A model generated the notes under the pieces. That model was not told the origin of the DNA. It worked only from the letters and a program-made list of their open reading frames with translations, and searched no databases. Positions 20,325 to 29,316 of a stretch of DNA of 64,000 bases are shown here, in pieces. Each line of letters opens with the position of its first letter. Position 1 is the first letter of the stretch. Source of the stretch: Myxococcus virescens (GTDB lineage Bacteria > Myxococcota > Myxococcia > Myxococcales > Myxococcaceae); NCBI RefSeq assembly GCF_900101905.1, contig NZ_FNAJ01000005.1, forward strand, positions 325,293-389,292, written 5' to 3'. The position numbers and the translations under genes were made by a program.

Positions 20325-20339
20325 TGGCCCTGAGCTTGC
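20325..20339 (+). promoter_or_regulatory. Sigma-54-like -24/-12 element
   Basis: TGGCCC-N5-TTGC fits TGGCAC-N5-TTGC with one mismatch. It follows an NtrC-class activator gene and precedes the lone receiver. The distance to the likely GTG start (20355) is only 15 bases, which would give an almost leaderless message, so confidence is modest. Confidence 0.35.
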
Positions 20340-20354
20340 TTGAGGGCCCGCTCC

Positions 20355-20735
20355 GTGGCGCAGAACATCCTGATCGTCGACGACGAGTCCTCCCTCTGCT
20401 GGGTGTTGGGCCAGTTCTTCTCCGGGGCCGGCTACCGCGTGGACTCGGCCGGCGCGCTGAATGAGGCCCTGGACCTGATGACGACGGGCCGCTACGACCT
20501 GGTCATCAGCGACCTGCGCCTGAGCGGAACGCTCTCCGAAGAAGGGCTGATGCTGGCGGACTTCGTGCGCCGCTACACGCCCCAGACGCGGGTGGTGCTG
20601 CTGACGGCGTTCGCCACCCAGGAGCTCACCGACCGCGCGCAGGCGCTGGGCGTGGACCTGGTGCTTTCCAAGCCGCAGCCGCTGCCCGCGCTGGCTGAGC
20701 ACGTCTCACGCCTGCTCGCCGCCGCCGCCGTGTAG
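20355..20735 (+). CDS. Single-domain response regulator
   Basis: A 126-residue receiver with no output domain: D9/D10, acceptor D53 in ISDLRLSG, a conserved Thr in LLTAFAT, and a Lys in LSKPQP. The GTG at 20355 is preferred, since MAQNILIVDDE is a normal receiver start; a TTG at 20340 would add five residues. It follows the kinase/NtrC pair by 110 bases and may act as a phosphate sink or relay for it. Confidence 0.88.
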   Translation: MAQNILIVDDESSLCWVLGQFFSGAGYRVDSAGALNEALDLMTTGRYDLVISDLRLSGTLSEEGLMLADFVRRYTPQTRVVLLTAFATQELTDRAQALGVDLVLSKPQPLPALAEHVSRLLAAAAV

Positions 20736-20920
20736 TTCGCGCCCCTGCCGCCGCGTACGCGCCGCCCAGGCTCCGCGCGACGACGCGCCATTGCGTTGCA
20801 TGTCGCCGGGGCGGCTCCGAACAACTGAGACACCGACGGCTCATCGTTTCTTGAGTCAGTCATCCGCCGGTGACAACCTTCGCGGCTCCTCGGCGGGGCT
20901 CGTCCCAGCCTCGACCTTCC

Positions 20921-22732
20921 ATGCGCGTTCCTCACATCACCCCGTCCTCACCGCGCAGCTTCCTTCGCCGCGTGACACGGCTCGCCGCCCCGTTGTTGCT
21001 GGTGGCTTCGGCCACCGCCAGCGCCCAACCCGCGGCGTCGCAGGCCATCGACGTGCAGCAGTACAAGCCGGCCCCGGGTGCCCATGACGTGCTCGGCATG
21101 CATGGCGCGCGCATCGCGCCGCACCTTTCCTGGAACCTGGGCGCGTCGCTCAACGACGCGAATGATCCGCTCAACCTCGTGGACCCGCGAGCGGACCGGT
21201 TCCTCTACCGCATCGTCGACAGCCAGCTCACGCTGGACCTGATGGGCGCCATCTCGCTGTTCGACCGGGTGGAGCTTGGCGTCGCGCTGCCCATCTCCCA
21301 CACGACGTCGGAGCCCGCCGCCGCGGTGGCGCCGGACCTGTCGAACGGCGTGGGGACCACGGGCGTGGGTGACCTGCGGCTGATGCCGAAGGTCCGCCTG
21401 CTCTCCACCGACAGCGGCATCCACCTGGCGGTGACGGCGCCGCTGACGTTGCCCACGGGCGGCGGCTCGAAGTTCCTGGGCTCGGACACGGTGACGTTCC
21501 AGCCGCGCTTCGTGGCGGAGTGGGCCACCACCGCCGTCCGCTTGCTGGCCAACGTGGGCTTCAACGTCCGCCGCGAGGAGCGACTGCGCAACCTCCGCGT
21601 GGGCAACGAGTTCGCCTACGCGGTGGGCGCCGAGGTGCCCCTCACGCAGGCCCTCACGGCGCAGGCCACCCTGGCGGGCGCGCTGGGCCTGAAGGAGACG
21701 AGCGCCGAGGAGCGGCCCATGGAAGCCCTGGCCGCGCTGAAGTACCGCTTCACCCCTGGGTTGGCCGCGCATGTGGGCGCGGGCCCGGGCCTGTCGCGGG
21801 GCTATGGCACTCCATCCTTCCGCGTGCTCGCGGGTGTGGCCTGGACGCCGTTCGAATCCAAGGGCGGCCCCGCCTCCGCCGCGCCGGTCTGCGACCTGGG
21901 GCCCGAGGACTTCGACGGATTCCAGGACGACGACAACTGCCTGGACCCCGACGATGACGGTGACGGCATCCCCGACGTCACCGACGTGTGCCCCACCGAG
22001 CCGGAGAGCTTCAACGGCTTCCAGGACGAGGACGGCTGCCCGGATGACCCGAACGCCCACCAACCTCCCACCGAGGCGGGCCAGCCCGCACCGGCCCCGG
22101 CGCCCCTGGCGCTGCCGCCCGCGCCGGTGGATACCGACAAGGATGGCGTCGTCGACGCGGAGGACCTGTGCCCGACCGAGCCGGAGGACCTGGACGGCTT
22201 CGAGGACGAGGACGGTTGCCCCGACCCCGACAACGACCAGGATGGCATCCCGGACGCCGTGGACCCGTGCCCGCTGGAGGCGGAGACCATCAACGGCGTG
22301 AAGGATGACGACGGCTGCCCGGACCAGGGCAAGGCGCAGGTGCGCGTGGAGGGAGCGCGCATCGTCATCCTGGACAAGGTGTACTTCGGCACGGGCCAGG
22401 ACGTGATTCTGGCCAGGTCCCACGGCCTGCTGCGGCAGGTGGCCGCCACGCTCAAGGCGAACCCGCAGCTCCTGAGGGTCCGTGTGGAAGGCCACACGGA
22501 TGACCAGGGCAACGACGCGAAGAACCTGGACCTGTCCCAGCGGCGGGCGAGGAATGTGGTGGCCTTCCTGGTGAAGGAAGGCATCGCGGCGCAGCGGCTG
22601 GACGCAGTGGGCTATGGTGAGGCGAAGCCGGTCGACACCAACGAGACGGCCAAGGGGCGCGAGAACAACCGGCGCGTCGAGTTCAACATCATGAAGGTCG
22701 CCGAGCCTTCGACGGGAGGAGGCACGCGTTGA
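20921..22732 (+). CDS. OmpA-family outer membrane protein with thrombospondin type 3 repeats
   Basis: A 603-residue exported protein. A signal peptide (RRVTRLAAPLLLVASATASAQ) is followed by a region of beta-strand pattern, about residues 30-320, that looks like an outer-membrane barrel. A run of Asp-rich TSP3-like calcium-binding repeats comes next (about 330-475: DPDDDGDGIPD and DGFEDEDGCPD). A C-terminal OmpA peptidoglycan-binding domain closes the protein (about 490-600: VEGHTDDQGND and LSQRRARNV). The ATG at 20921 sits just before the signal peptide. It is first in an OmpA-FecR pair, with the FecR-type gene overlapping its stop. Confidence 0.9.
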   Translation: MRVPHITPSSPRSFLRRVTRLAAPLLLVASATASAQPAASQAIDVQQYKPAPGAHDVLGMHGARIAPHLSWNLGASLNDANDPLNLVDPRADRFLYRIVDSQLTLDLMGAISLFDRVELGVALPISHTTSEPAAAVAPDLSNGVGTTGVGDLRLMPKVRLLSTDSGIHLAVTAPLTLPTGGGSKFLGSDTVTFQPRFVAEWATTAVRLLANVGFNVRREERLRNLRVGNEFAYAVGAEVPLTQALTAQATLAGALGLKETSAEERPMEALAALKYRFTPGLAAHVGAGPGLSRGYGTPSFRVLAGVAWTPFESKGGPASAAPVCDLGPEDFDGFQDDDNCLDPDDDGDGIPDVTDVCPTEPESFNGFQDEDGCPDDPNAHQPPTEAGQPAPAPAPLALPPAPVDTDKDGVVDAEDLCPTEPEDLDGFEDEDGCPDPDNDQDGIPDAVDPCPLEAETINGVKDDDGCPDQGKAQVRVEGARIVILDKVYFGTGQDVILARSHGLLRQVAATLKANPQLLRVRVEGHTDDQGNDAKNLDLSQRRARNVVAFLVKEGIAAQRLDAVGYGEAKPVDTNETAKGRENNRRVEFNIMKVAEPSTGGGTR

Positions 22733-23898
22733 TGCGGACAGCCCCTTGGATGATGGCGGTGATGCTGGCGGGTCCACCCGCGCTCGCCGCGCAGACGCAG
22801 GCGCCGTGCGGCGGGCTGCGCTTCGACAGCGGCCGAATCGTGTTCGGCCGGCCGCTGGCGCCCCAGGGCGCGGAGACGGACGCGTGCCTGGCGCACGTGG
22901 CCCAAGCGCTCCTGGCGCGCCCCGCCATCCGTTCCGTGACGGTGGCGGCGAAGCTTCCGAACGCGGACCGGCTGGACGGCCGGGGCCTGGCCGCGGCGAA
23001 ACGGGCCGCGGATGTGCTGGTGGCGGCGGGCGTGCCCCGCACGCGTGTGTCCGCCATGGCGCCGCCGTCCGTGGAGGGCGAGCCCGCGCAGCTCCAGTTC
23101 GCCTACGTGGAGCGGCCCGCCCAGCCCGCGGTGGCCCGGCTGCGCGCGGCCAGCGGCGCGGTGGAGGCCGGCGCGACGGAAGCCCAGCTCCTCGCGCGGA
23201 CGGTGGGTGACTCGCTCTACCCGGGCGAGCTGCTGCGCACCGGCGCGAACGCCCGGGCAGAGCTGGCCCTGGCGGACGGCAGCATGGTGCGCGTGGTGGA
23301 GAACAGTCTCATCAAGGTGGGCGCCATCGAGCTGATGGCGAACCTTCAGCGCAAGGTGCAGTTGGACTTGCTGCGAGGCACCGTGGAGACGGACGTGGCG
23401 CCGGGTGGCGCGGGCTCCATCTTCGAGGTCCGCACGCGCGGCGCGGTGGCCGGAGTGCGGGGCACCCGGTTCCGCGTGTCGGCCCAGGACGACGGCACCA
23501 GCCGGCTGGAAACACTGGAAGGCAAGGTGGCCCTCAGCACGGAGCAAGCCCAGGTCGAGGTGTCGGGCGGACATGGCTCGCGCGCGAAGCCGGGCTCGCC
23601 ACCGGAGCCGCCTCGCCCACTGCTGCCGGCGCCCACGCTGGTGGGCCCTCGAGGAGGCGCGTTCGCCACGGCCCCAAAGATGTCCTGGCGAACGCTGGAG
23701 GGCGCCGCGACATACCGCGTGGAGGTGGCCCGCACGGCGGACTTCGCCGCGAGCGTCCAGACGTATGACAGCGCCAGCCCGGAGCTGGCGATTCCCGGGC
23801 CCCGTCAGGGCAAGTGGTTCTGGCGGGTGATGGCCGTGGACGGAGACGGCTTCGTGGGCTTCCCCTCGAAGATCTACGCCTTCGACGTCCAGCCCTGA
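22732..23898 (+). CDS. FecR-domain periplasmic protein
   Basis: A 388-residue exported protein. The signal peptide ends near ALAAQ. About residues 25-125 resemble a trimmed OmpA-like fold (DGRGLAAAKRAADVL). A FecR domain follows (about 135-275: VGDSLYPGELLRTG, ALADGSMVRV, VRTRGAVAGVRGTRF), then a Pro-rich linker. A C-terminal Ig-like region (about 300-388, SWRTLEGAATYRVEVA) closes it. The ATG at 22732 overlaps the OmpA stop and has GGGAGGAGG upstream. There is no sigma-factor gene beside it, so a structural role fits better than anti-sigma signalling. Confidence 0.88.
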   Translation: MRTAPWMMAVMLAGPPALAAQTQAPCGGLRFDSGRIVFGRPLAPQGAETDACLAHVAQALLARPAIRSVTVAAKLPNADRLDGRGLAAAKRAADVLVAAGVPRTRVSAMAPPSVEGEPAQLQFAYVERPAQPAVARLRAASGAVEAGATEAQLLARTVGDSLYPGELLRTGANARAELALADGSMVRVVENSLIKVGAIELMANLQRKVQLDLLRGTVETDVAPGGAGSIFEVRTRGAVAGVRGTRFRVSAQDDGTSRLETLEGKVALSTEQAQVEVSGGHGSRAKPGSPPEPPRPLLPAPTLVGPRGGAFATAPKMSWRTLEGAATYRVEVARTADFAASVQTYDSASPELAIPGPRQGKWFWRVMAVDGDGFVGFPSKIYAFDVQP

Positions 23899-23970
23899 GG
23901 CTGTTGCGTTGCGTGCACCCACCCGCGCACGCATGATGGCCGGGCCCTGCCTGCCAGCAGGCCCCCGCCC

Positions 23971-25395
23971 ATGGACTCCAGTCCCGCCGAGCCCCACCGC
24001 CGCGACGGTTTCCGTCGGCCCTCACCCGCCGTATTGCGGGTGCTGGGTGCGTGCGTGGGCATCGCGCTGGCGGGGGTGACGGCGGCCACCGGTGGCGCAC
24101 CGGGCTTCCTGGAGCGCTCGCTCTACGATCAGGCGGTGAGCCGGCTCCTGCCCGCCGTGCCGCCGAGCGCGGACCTGGTGCTGGTGGAAGTGGATGACCG
24201 CGCCCTCGCGACGCTGAGCGAGCGTTGGCCGCTGTCACGCACCACGTGGGCCCGCGCCTTCCATGCGCTCGCCGCCCAGCGCCCCTCCGCGGTGGCGGTG
24301 GACGTCGTCTTCGACCAGCCCGGGCCGCGTGATGCGCTGGAGCTGGGTGAAGACATTCTGGAGGCGCTCCGCCGCTCCGGACTGACGGAGCAGCCCGCGG
24401 GTGAAGCCTTGGCGGCGGACCTGGAGGCACGGCTCCTCGCGCGCGACGGCGATGCCCGGCTGGCCGAAGCGATTTCGGAAGGGAACGGTGTCGTCCTGGG
24501 AGCCGCGGCACTCACGGACGATGTCCCGGTGATGGCGCCCCTCCAGGATGGCGCCCTGGGCACGCCGCTGGCCCTGCCCGCCCACGCGCTGCGGCTCCAG
24601 GCCCGGGAGGTGGCGGGGAGCATCGCGCCCCTGCGCATGGCGGCTCGAGGCAGTGGAACCCTCAACATGCTGGTGGACGGTGACGGCGTCATCCGTCGAT
24701 ATCCTTACGCCGTGGGCGTGCGCGGACAGGCCTGGCCTTCGCTGGCACTGGCCACCGCGCTGCACCTGACGCCCGAACGGGCGGAGCCGCTGCGTGAGCT
24801 GGCGACATGGGACCACGGCGCGCCGTTGATGCGGCTGCCCGCGCCCAACTGGCTGCCCCGGGTGAGTCTGGCGGACCTGCTCCACGCGGACCCGCGCTCG
24901 GTGGGCTTGGACCTGGCGCTGCGAGGCAAGACAGTGTTCGTGGGTGTCACCGCCACGGGGCTGCATGGCCAGAGCACCCTGCCCGGCCAGGTGGCGGTGC
25001 CCGGCGTGGAGATTCACGCCTTCGCCCTGGACAACCTGCGGTCGGGCCGGCTGATGCGCTCGTCGGGGCTGGTGGCGCTGCTGGGCGTTCTGGAGACCGC
25101 GGCGGTGCTCGCGGCCTTCGTCTGGCTTTGCCGCCGCGCGCGCACGTCCGGCGCGGTCCTCCGATGGGCGGTGACGCTGGCGGTCCTGCACACGGCGCTG
25201 GTGGCGTGGCTGGCGTCGGACCCGGGCTGGGTCATTCCGCTGGTCCCCTCGTGGGTGGGCCTCATGCTGATGCTGGTGGTGGACGCGGCGTCGCGCGCGC
25301 AGGAGATGGGCCGGCAGCGAGGCGCCCTCCGCCGGCTCTTCATCCGCTACCCCCAGGCATCCGTGGAGCCGGCGGCGCCGCAGCGAGACGCCTAG
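23971..25395 (+). CDS. CHASE2-domain membrane protein without output domain
   Basis: A 474-residue protein. An N-terminal helix (about 22-42) is followed by an extracytoplasmic CHASE2 domain (about 45-345: LVLVEVDDRALATL and AVAVDVVFDQP). Three helices follow (about 360-450) and a short cytoplasmic tail of about 30 residues. CHASE2 proteins normally continue into an adenylate cyclase, kinase or GGDEF domain, and here nothing follows. It lies next to FecR and OmpA-type genes, a grouping often seen for CHASE2 proteins. It may sense a surface signal and pass it to a separate partner, perhaps the GAF/GGDEF-like protein downstream. Confidence 0.85.
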   Translation: MDSSPAEPHRRDGFRRPSPAVLRVLGACVGIALAGVTAATGGAPGFLERSLYDQAVSRLLPAVPPSADLVLVEVDDRALATLSERWPLSRTTWARAFHALAAQRPSAVAVDVVFDQPGPRDALELGEDILEALRRSGLTEQPAGEALAADLEARLLARDGDARLAEAISEGNGVVLGAAALTDDVPVMAPLQDGALGTPLALPAHALRLQAREVAGSIAPLRMAARGSGTLNMLVDGDGVIRRYPYAVGVRGQAWPSLALATALHLTPERAEPLRELATWDHGAPLMRLPAPNWLPRVSLADLLHADPRSVGLDLALRGKTVFVGVTATGLHGQSTLPGQVAVPGVEIHAFALDNLRSGRLMRSSGLVALLGVLETAAVLAAFVWLCRRARTSGAVLRWAVTLAVLHTALVAWLASDPGWVIPLVPSWVGLMLMLVVDAASRAQEMGRQRGALRRLFIRYPQASVEPAAPQRDA

Positions 25396-25515
25396 CGCGC
25401 CCGCGCCGACGCAATGCACCAGGGCTCGCGGATAGCCAAACAGACGCTCCGGGCGAACCCGCGCCACACGAGGCCTTGAGCCAGGCAGCAGCCGTGGCAG
25501 CATCCTCGCTCCTGC

Positions 25516-27300
25516 ATGCGCCGCTACGCCCTCATCGCCGAGCCCGATCCACAGCGAGCCGCTGGCCTCTTGTCCCTGATGACGGAGGAAGGCCTGGAAG
25601 GCGTCGTCGCCAAGGATGGAGCGGAAGCCCAAGATGTCGTGCGCCAGCGAGGTGCGCCCCTGCTGCTCGTCACGGACCTGGCGCTGCCCCGGCTGGATGG
25701 CTTCGCGTTGCTGACGTGGCTTCGGGAACAGGAGGACTCCGCCGCAACGCAGGTCGTGGTGGTCACTGCCTTCGACGAGCTGCGCGTCCGCGCATGGCAG
25801 CTCAAGGAGGCGCTGGGCATCCATGCGTTGCTCAGTCGCCGAGCCTCCTCGGAGGTGATGCGGGACACGCTGCGTCGCGTACTCGCAGGGCAGCTCGCGC
25901 CACAGCCGCCTCCGGCGGAGGGGGCCGCGGAGCAGGAGCGGCAACGGCTGGCGAGCATCACGGCCATGCACCTGGTCGACAACGGACCGCCCGAGGCGGA
26001 GCTCCAGCAACTCGTGAAGGAGGTCGCCCAGGCCTTCGGTGTACCCGTGGCGCTGCTGACGCTGGTGCTGGGCGAGCGCCAGTGGTTCAAGGCCCACGTC
26101 GGCCTGCCCCCCACCCTCGCGAAGGACCGGGGCACGCCGCGCGACTGGGCGTTCTGTCACCACGTGGTGCAGGGGCGCGAGCCGCTCGTCGTACCGGACG
26201 CCCGGCGCCATCCCTACTTCCGTGACAACCCGCTGGTGCGCAACGGCATCGTGGGCAGCTACGCGGGCGCACCGCTGCTGACGTCCACGGGGGAAGTCCT
26301 GGGCTCGCTGTGCGTCATCGACTCGCGCCCGCTCGTCCTGGGAGCCGAGGACCTGGCCGTGCTGCGGGAGCTCGCGAACCGTGTCGCGGAGGACCTGGAA
26401 CAACGGGCCCGGGTGAAACCGGCCACCGGAAAGGCCCCGGCAGAGCCCGCGCTCACCGAAGCGTCGGCCCTGGGGCTCCTGCGCGATGCCGTGCAGGCCC
26501 TGGATGTCGCGGCCCTGCTGGTGGCGCCTGGACGCAAACCCCACGCGTGCAACACCGCGATGACGGACCTGCTGGGCCTGCCGCCGGAGCCCTTCCCGGC
26601 CATGACGTTCGATGCCTTCTGCCAGCACGTCGCGGGACTCACCGCGGACCCGGCGAGCACGCTGCGGCAGCTCGACCTGGCCTCCGAATCGTCCCGAGGC
26701 CTCCGCCTGACGCTGGTCCTGGAGCGGCCCCAGCCGCACCGGCTTCGCTGGGTGGCCCGGCCCTTCCCCATCCCGGGCGGCATGGCGCAGATGCTGACGC
26801 TCGCCGACATCGGACACACCCGGCCAGCCCGTGAGGAGTGGGAGCGGCAGCACCGGGTGGACGCGCTGACGGGACTGGTGTCGCGGCGCGCGGGCGAGGA
26901 ACGGGTGCTGCGCGAGATTGGCCGCTGCCGCAGGGATGGCATGCCCTTCAGCGTGCTGCTCGCGGACCTGGTGGGACTGGGGCGCATCAACGCGACTCGA
27001 GGTTTCGACGCAGGGGACGCCACGCTGCGAGACGGAGCCCGCGTCACCGAAGCCCTGGGAGTCCCTGGAGGCTTCGCGGTGCGCTGGGAAGGCGGAGCGT
27101 TCCTCCTGGCCCTTCCTGGCGTGGACGCGGCGCGGGCCGAAGCATTGCGGCAGAAGCTGCGCGACACCCCTGACGCACCCGAGGTGGTGTCCGCCGCCGT
27201 CACCGTCGAGGGTGAGGAAGACCCTCAGGGAACGCTGGCCCGAGCCCAGGCAGCGCTCATCCGGGCCAAGACGGAGCACCGACCCTTGCGGCTGGCATGA
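25516..27300 (+). CDS. Receiver-GAF protein with degenerate GGDEF domain
   Basis: A 594-residue cytoplasmic protein. The receiver-like domain (about 1-125) keeps an Asp in LLVTDLALPRLDG. A GAF domain follows (about 145-300) with the GAF-type WFKAHVGLP and GSLCVIDSRP motifs, then a PAS-like region (about 320-440). The C-terminal GGDEF-like fold (about 445-594) starts well (RVDALTGLVSRR), but the catalytic loop reads WEGGAFLLALPG instead of GGDEF. Diguanylate cyclase activity is therefore unlikely. It is probably a signalling scaffold or GTP/c-di-GMP-independent regulator. A TGGCAG-N5-TCGC match just upstream is too close to the ATG to be a sigma-54 promoter. Confidence 0.85.
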   Translation: MRRYALIAEPDPQRAAGLLSLMTEEGLEGVVAKDGAEAQDVVRQRGAPLLLVTDLALPRLDGFALLTWLREQEDSAATQVVVVTAFDELRVRAWQLKEALGIHALLSRRASSEVMRDTLRRVLAGQLAPQPPPAEGAAEQERQRLASITAMHLVDNGPPEAELQQLVKEVAQAFGVPVALLTLVLGERQWFKAHVGLPPTLAKDRGTPRDWAFCHHVVQGREPLVVPDARRHPYFRDNPLVRNGIVGSYAGAPLLTSTGEVLGSLCVIDSRPLVLGAEDLAVLRELANRVAEDLEQRARVKPATGKAPAEPALTEASALGLLRDAVQALDVAALLVAPGRKPHACNTAMTDLLGLPPEPFPAMTFDAFCQHVAGLTADPASTLRQLDLASESSRGLRLTLVLERPQPHRLRWVARPFPIPGGMAQMLTLADIGHTRPAREEWERQHRVDALTGLVSRRAGEERVLREIGRCRRDGMPFSVLLADLVGLGRINATRGFDAGDATLRDGARVTEALGVPGGFAVRWEGGAFLLALPGVDAARAEALRQKLRDTPDAPEVVSAAVTVEGEEDPQGTLARAQAALIRAKTEHRPLRLA

Positions 27301-27338
27301 GCCACGCTGGAACCCTTCACCGCGACGAGGAGCACCGC

Positions 27339-27920
27339 ATGTCGACGCCCGTGCCCGACCGCCTCCGCCTGCCCTTCCACTTCGACGCCGCGCCGCTCCA
27401 GCAGGAGCTCGCGGCATTGCCCGCCGAGGCGTGGGTTCCCCACTTCAACAAGCGCGAATACGAAGGCGAGTGGAGCGGCGTTCCCCTGCGCTCCATTGGC
27501 GGCATGGAAGGCCGCATCTATCCGGACCCGACAGGGCGCGAGCGCTACGCCGACACGCCCCTGCTGGCGCGTTGCCCCGCGTTCCGCGCCGTGCTCGCCA
27601 CGTTTCAGTGTCCCATCGGCGCCGCGCGGCTGCTGAAGCTCGCGGCGGGCGCGCGCATCCGAGAGCACACCGATTACAACCTGGGTTACGCGGACGGCGA
27701 GGTGCGCCTCCACGTCCCCATCACCACGCACCCCGACGTGGCCTTCTTCCTCGGCGGCGAGCGAGTCGTCCTCCAGCCCGGTGAGTGCTGGTACCTCGAC
27801 TTCAACCGCCCCCACCGGGTGGACAACCCCAGCGACACCGACCGCGTCCACCTGGTGCTGGACTGCGACGTGAATGACTGGCTGCGAGACGTCTTCACGG
27901 GGGCCGTGAATGGGCGCTGA
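27339..27920 (+). CDS. Aspartyl/asparaginyl beta-hydroxylase-family oxygenase
   Basis: A 193-residue protein starting at the ATG at 27339, which has GAGGAG upstream; the frame opens earlier at 27297 without good coding signal. The fold is an AspH-type Fe(II)/2-oxoglutarate oxygenase. The first iron histidine is in IREHTDYNLGY, the second in NRPHRVDNPSD, and an Arg suited to 2-oxoglutarate lies in DTDRVHLVLD. The family hydroxylates Asp or Asn in proteins or peptides, or free amino acids. Its last 11 bases overlap the Nif11-like gene, which points to a shared substrate or complex. Confidence 0.85.
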   Translation: MSTPVPDRLRLPFHFDAAPLQQELAALPAEAWVPHFNKREYEGEWSGVPLRSIGGMEGRIYPDPTGRERYADTPLLARCPAFRAVLATFQCPIGAARLLKLAAGARIREHTDYNLGYADGEVRLHVPITTHPDVAFFLGGERVVLQPGECWYLDFNRPHRVDNPSDTDRVHLVLDCDVNDWLRDVFTGAVNGR

Positions 27921-28116
27921 GGCCTTCGAACGCTTCCGTCTCCGCGTCCTGGAGGACGTCACGCTCCAGGATGCACTGCGCGAGACTCCGGACACCCCGG
28001 CCTTCGTGGCACGCGCCATCGAACTGGGCGCCGCGCACGACTGTCACTTCAACGCCGAGGACATCCACGAAGCCCTGCGCGCCGCCCGCCGGGTCTGGCG
28101 GGAGCGATGGATATGA
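27910..28116 (+). CDS. Nif11-like small protein
   Basis: A 68-residue protein with a Nif11-type helical domain (FERFRLRVLEDVTLQDAL, then AFVARAIELGAAHDCHFNAEDIHEAL split over the middle). Nif11 domains occur as leader regions of modified peptides and as small accessory proteins. Here the protein stops soon after the domain (RRVWRERWI), so there is no Gly-Gly site and no core peptide in cis. The start lies inside the AspH gene and the stop inside the sulfotransferase gene. Translation is therefore coupled on both sides. Confidence 0.8.
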   Translation: MGAEAFERFRLRVLEDVTLQDALRETPDTPAFVARAIELGAAHDCHFNAEDIHEALRAARRVWRERWI

Positions 28117-29105
28117 CACCGGACCTCGAGGGCTGGATGCCCGCGCGCATCCACGTGGACGGCGGACAACCGCGGGTGGACTGGTGCCACATGGGTGGCC
28201 AGCGATTCACGGACCCATTCTTCGACGAGACGATAGAGCGCAGGCTCCGCCACCCATTCGCCCTGCTCTTCCGGCATCAGACGTCCATGAACGCGCTGGT
28301 GGCACGACAGGCCAAGAAGCCCGGTCTCCCGGTGCGCGGGCTCGTCTTCCACATGTCCCGTTGTGGTTCCACGCTGGTGGCGCAGCTGCTGGCCGCGCTG
28401 CCGCGCCACATCGTGCTGTCCGAAGCCGGCCCCGTAGACACGGTGCTGCGCGCGCACCAGTACGTGCCAGGGGTCACCGACACGCAGCGCATCGAATGGC
28501 TGCGCGCGGTGGTGGGAGCCCTCGGACAGCAGCGGCATCCGGAGGAACACGCGGTGTTCCTCAAGCTGGACGCGTGGCACGTCCTGGAGCTCCCGCTGCT
28601 CCAGCGCGCCTTCCCCGGTGTGCCATGGATGTTCCTCTACCGGGACCCCGTCGAGGTCATGGCATCGCATCAAAATCACCGGGGCGCGCACATGCTTCCG
28701 GGACTGCTGAACCCCGCGCACCTGGGCCTGGAGCCCGGGCAAATCGAAGGCATGCCCCTGGACGAGTACGGCGCGCGCGTCCTCGCGGCCATTTGCGACG
28801 CGGGCCTCCAAGGCTATCGCGCGCGGACAGCCCCGGCGCGGCTGATGGACTACCGGCAGCTCCAGCCGGAAGGACTGCGGGTGCTCACGGAGCTGTTCGC
28901 TCTCGAGCTGACGGCCGAGGACACCCCGCGCTTGCGCGACGTCCTGGAGCGGAACGCGAAGAACCCCGTGCTGCCCTTCGAGGATGACACGGAGGAGAAG
29001 GCTCGCCGCGTCACATCGCATGGGCGGGCCCTGGCGGAGCAATGGGGCCGTCCCATCCACGATGCGCTGGAAACCGAACGCCTACGCGGGGATGTCGTGC
29101 CGTAG
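28107..29105 (+). CDS. Sulfotransferase-family protein
   Basis: A 332-residue protein. The 5'-phosphosulfate loop is HMSRCGSTLVAQLL (about 82-95), and a 3'-phosphate segment lies in WMFLYRDPVEVMASH (about 172-186). These are the PAPS-binding motifs of P-loop sulfotransferases. The ATG at 28107 and one at 28113 (ATGA overlap with the Nif11-like stop) are both possible. It is third in a tightly overlapped trio with the AspH-type oxygenase and the Nif11-like protein. A hydroxylation-then-sulfation route on one substrate is a reasonable but untested idea. Confidence 0.85.
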   Translation: MDMTPDLEGWMPARIHVDGGQPRVDWCHMGGQRFTDPFFDETIERRLRHPFALLFRHQTSMNALVARQAKKPGLPVRGLVFHMSRCGSTLVAQLLAALPRHIVLSEAGPVDTVLRAHQYVPGVTDTQRIEWLRAVVGALGQQRHPEEHAVFLKLDAWHVLELPLLQRAFPGVPWMFLYRDPVEVMASHQNHRGAHMLPGLLNPAHLGLEPGQIEGMPLDEYGARVLAAICDAGLQGYRARTAPARLMDYRQLQPEGLRVLTELFALELTAEDTPRLRDVLERNAKNPVLPFEDDTEEKARRVTSHGRALAEQWGRPIHDALETERLRGDVVP

Positions 29106-29316
29106 CAGGAGGCACCGACGCCTGCGTCACTGGGCCATGGCTGCCTGCTCAGCGCGGCCTGGCGCTGGCGGCACCCTCCTCCGCGCAATGCCACGCCATG
29201 CCCAGCTGAAGCCCCGCGTCGCTCCCGCAGCGATGGCTGGCTCGCGCAGTATCGCCGCCGCGCGCGACTACGTCCTGGCGCAGGCCCGCCCTACTCCCGC
29301 TGCCAGGCCAGCGCGA

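Noticed and set aside
25495-25509. TGGCAG-N5-TCGC sigma-54-like match upstream of the receiver-GAF gene
   Set aside because: It ends six bases before the ATG, so transcription would start inside the coding region.
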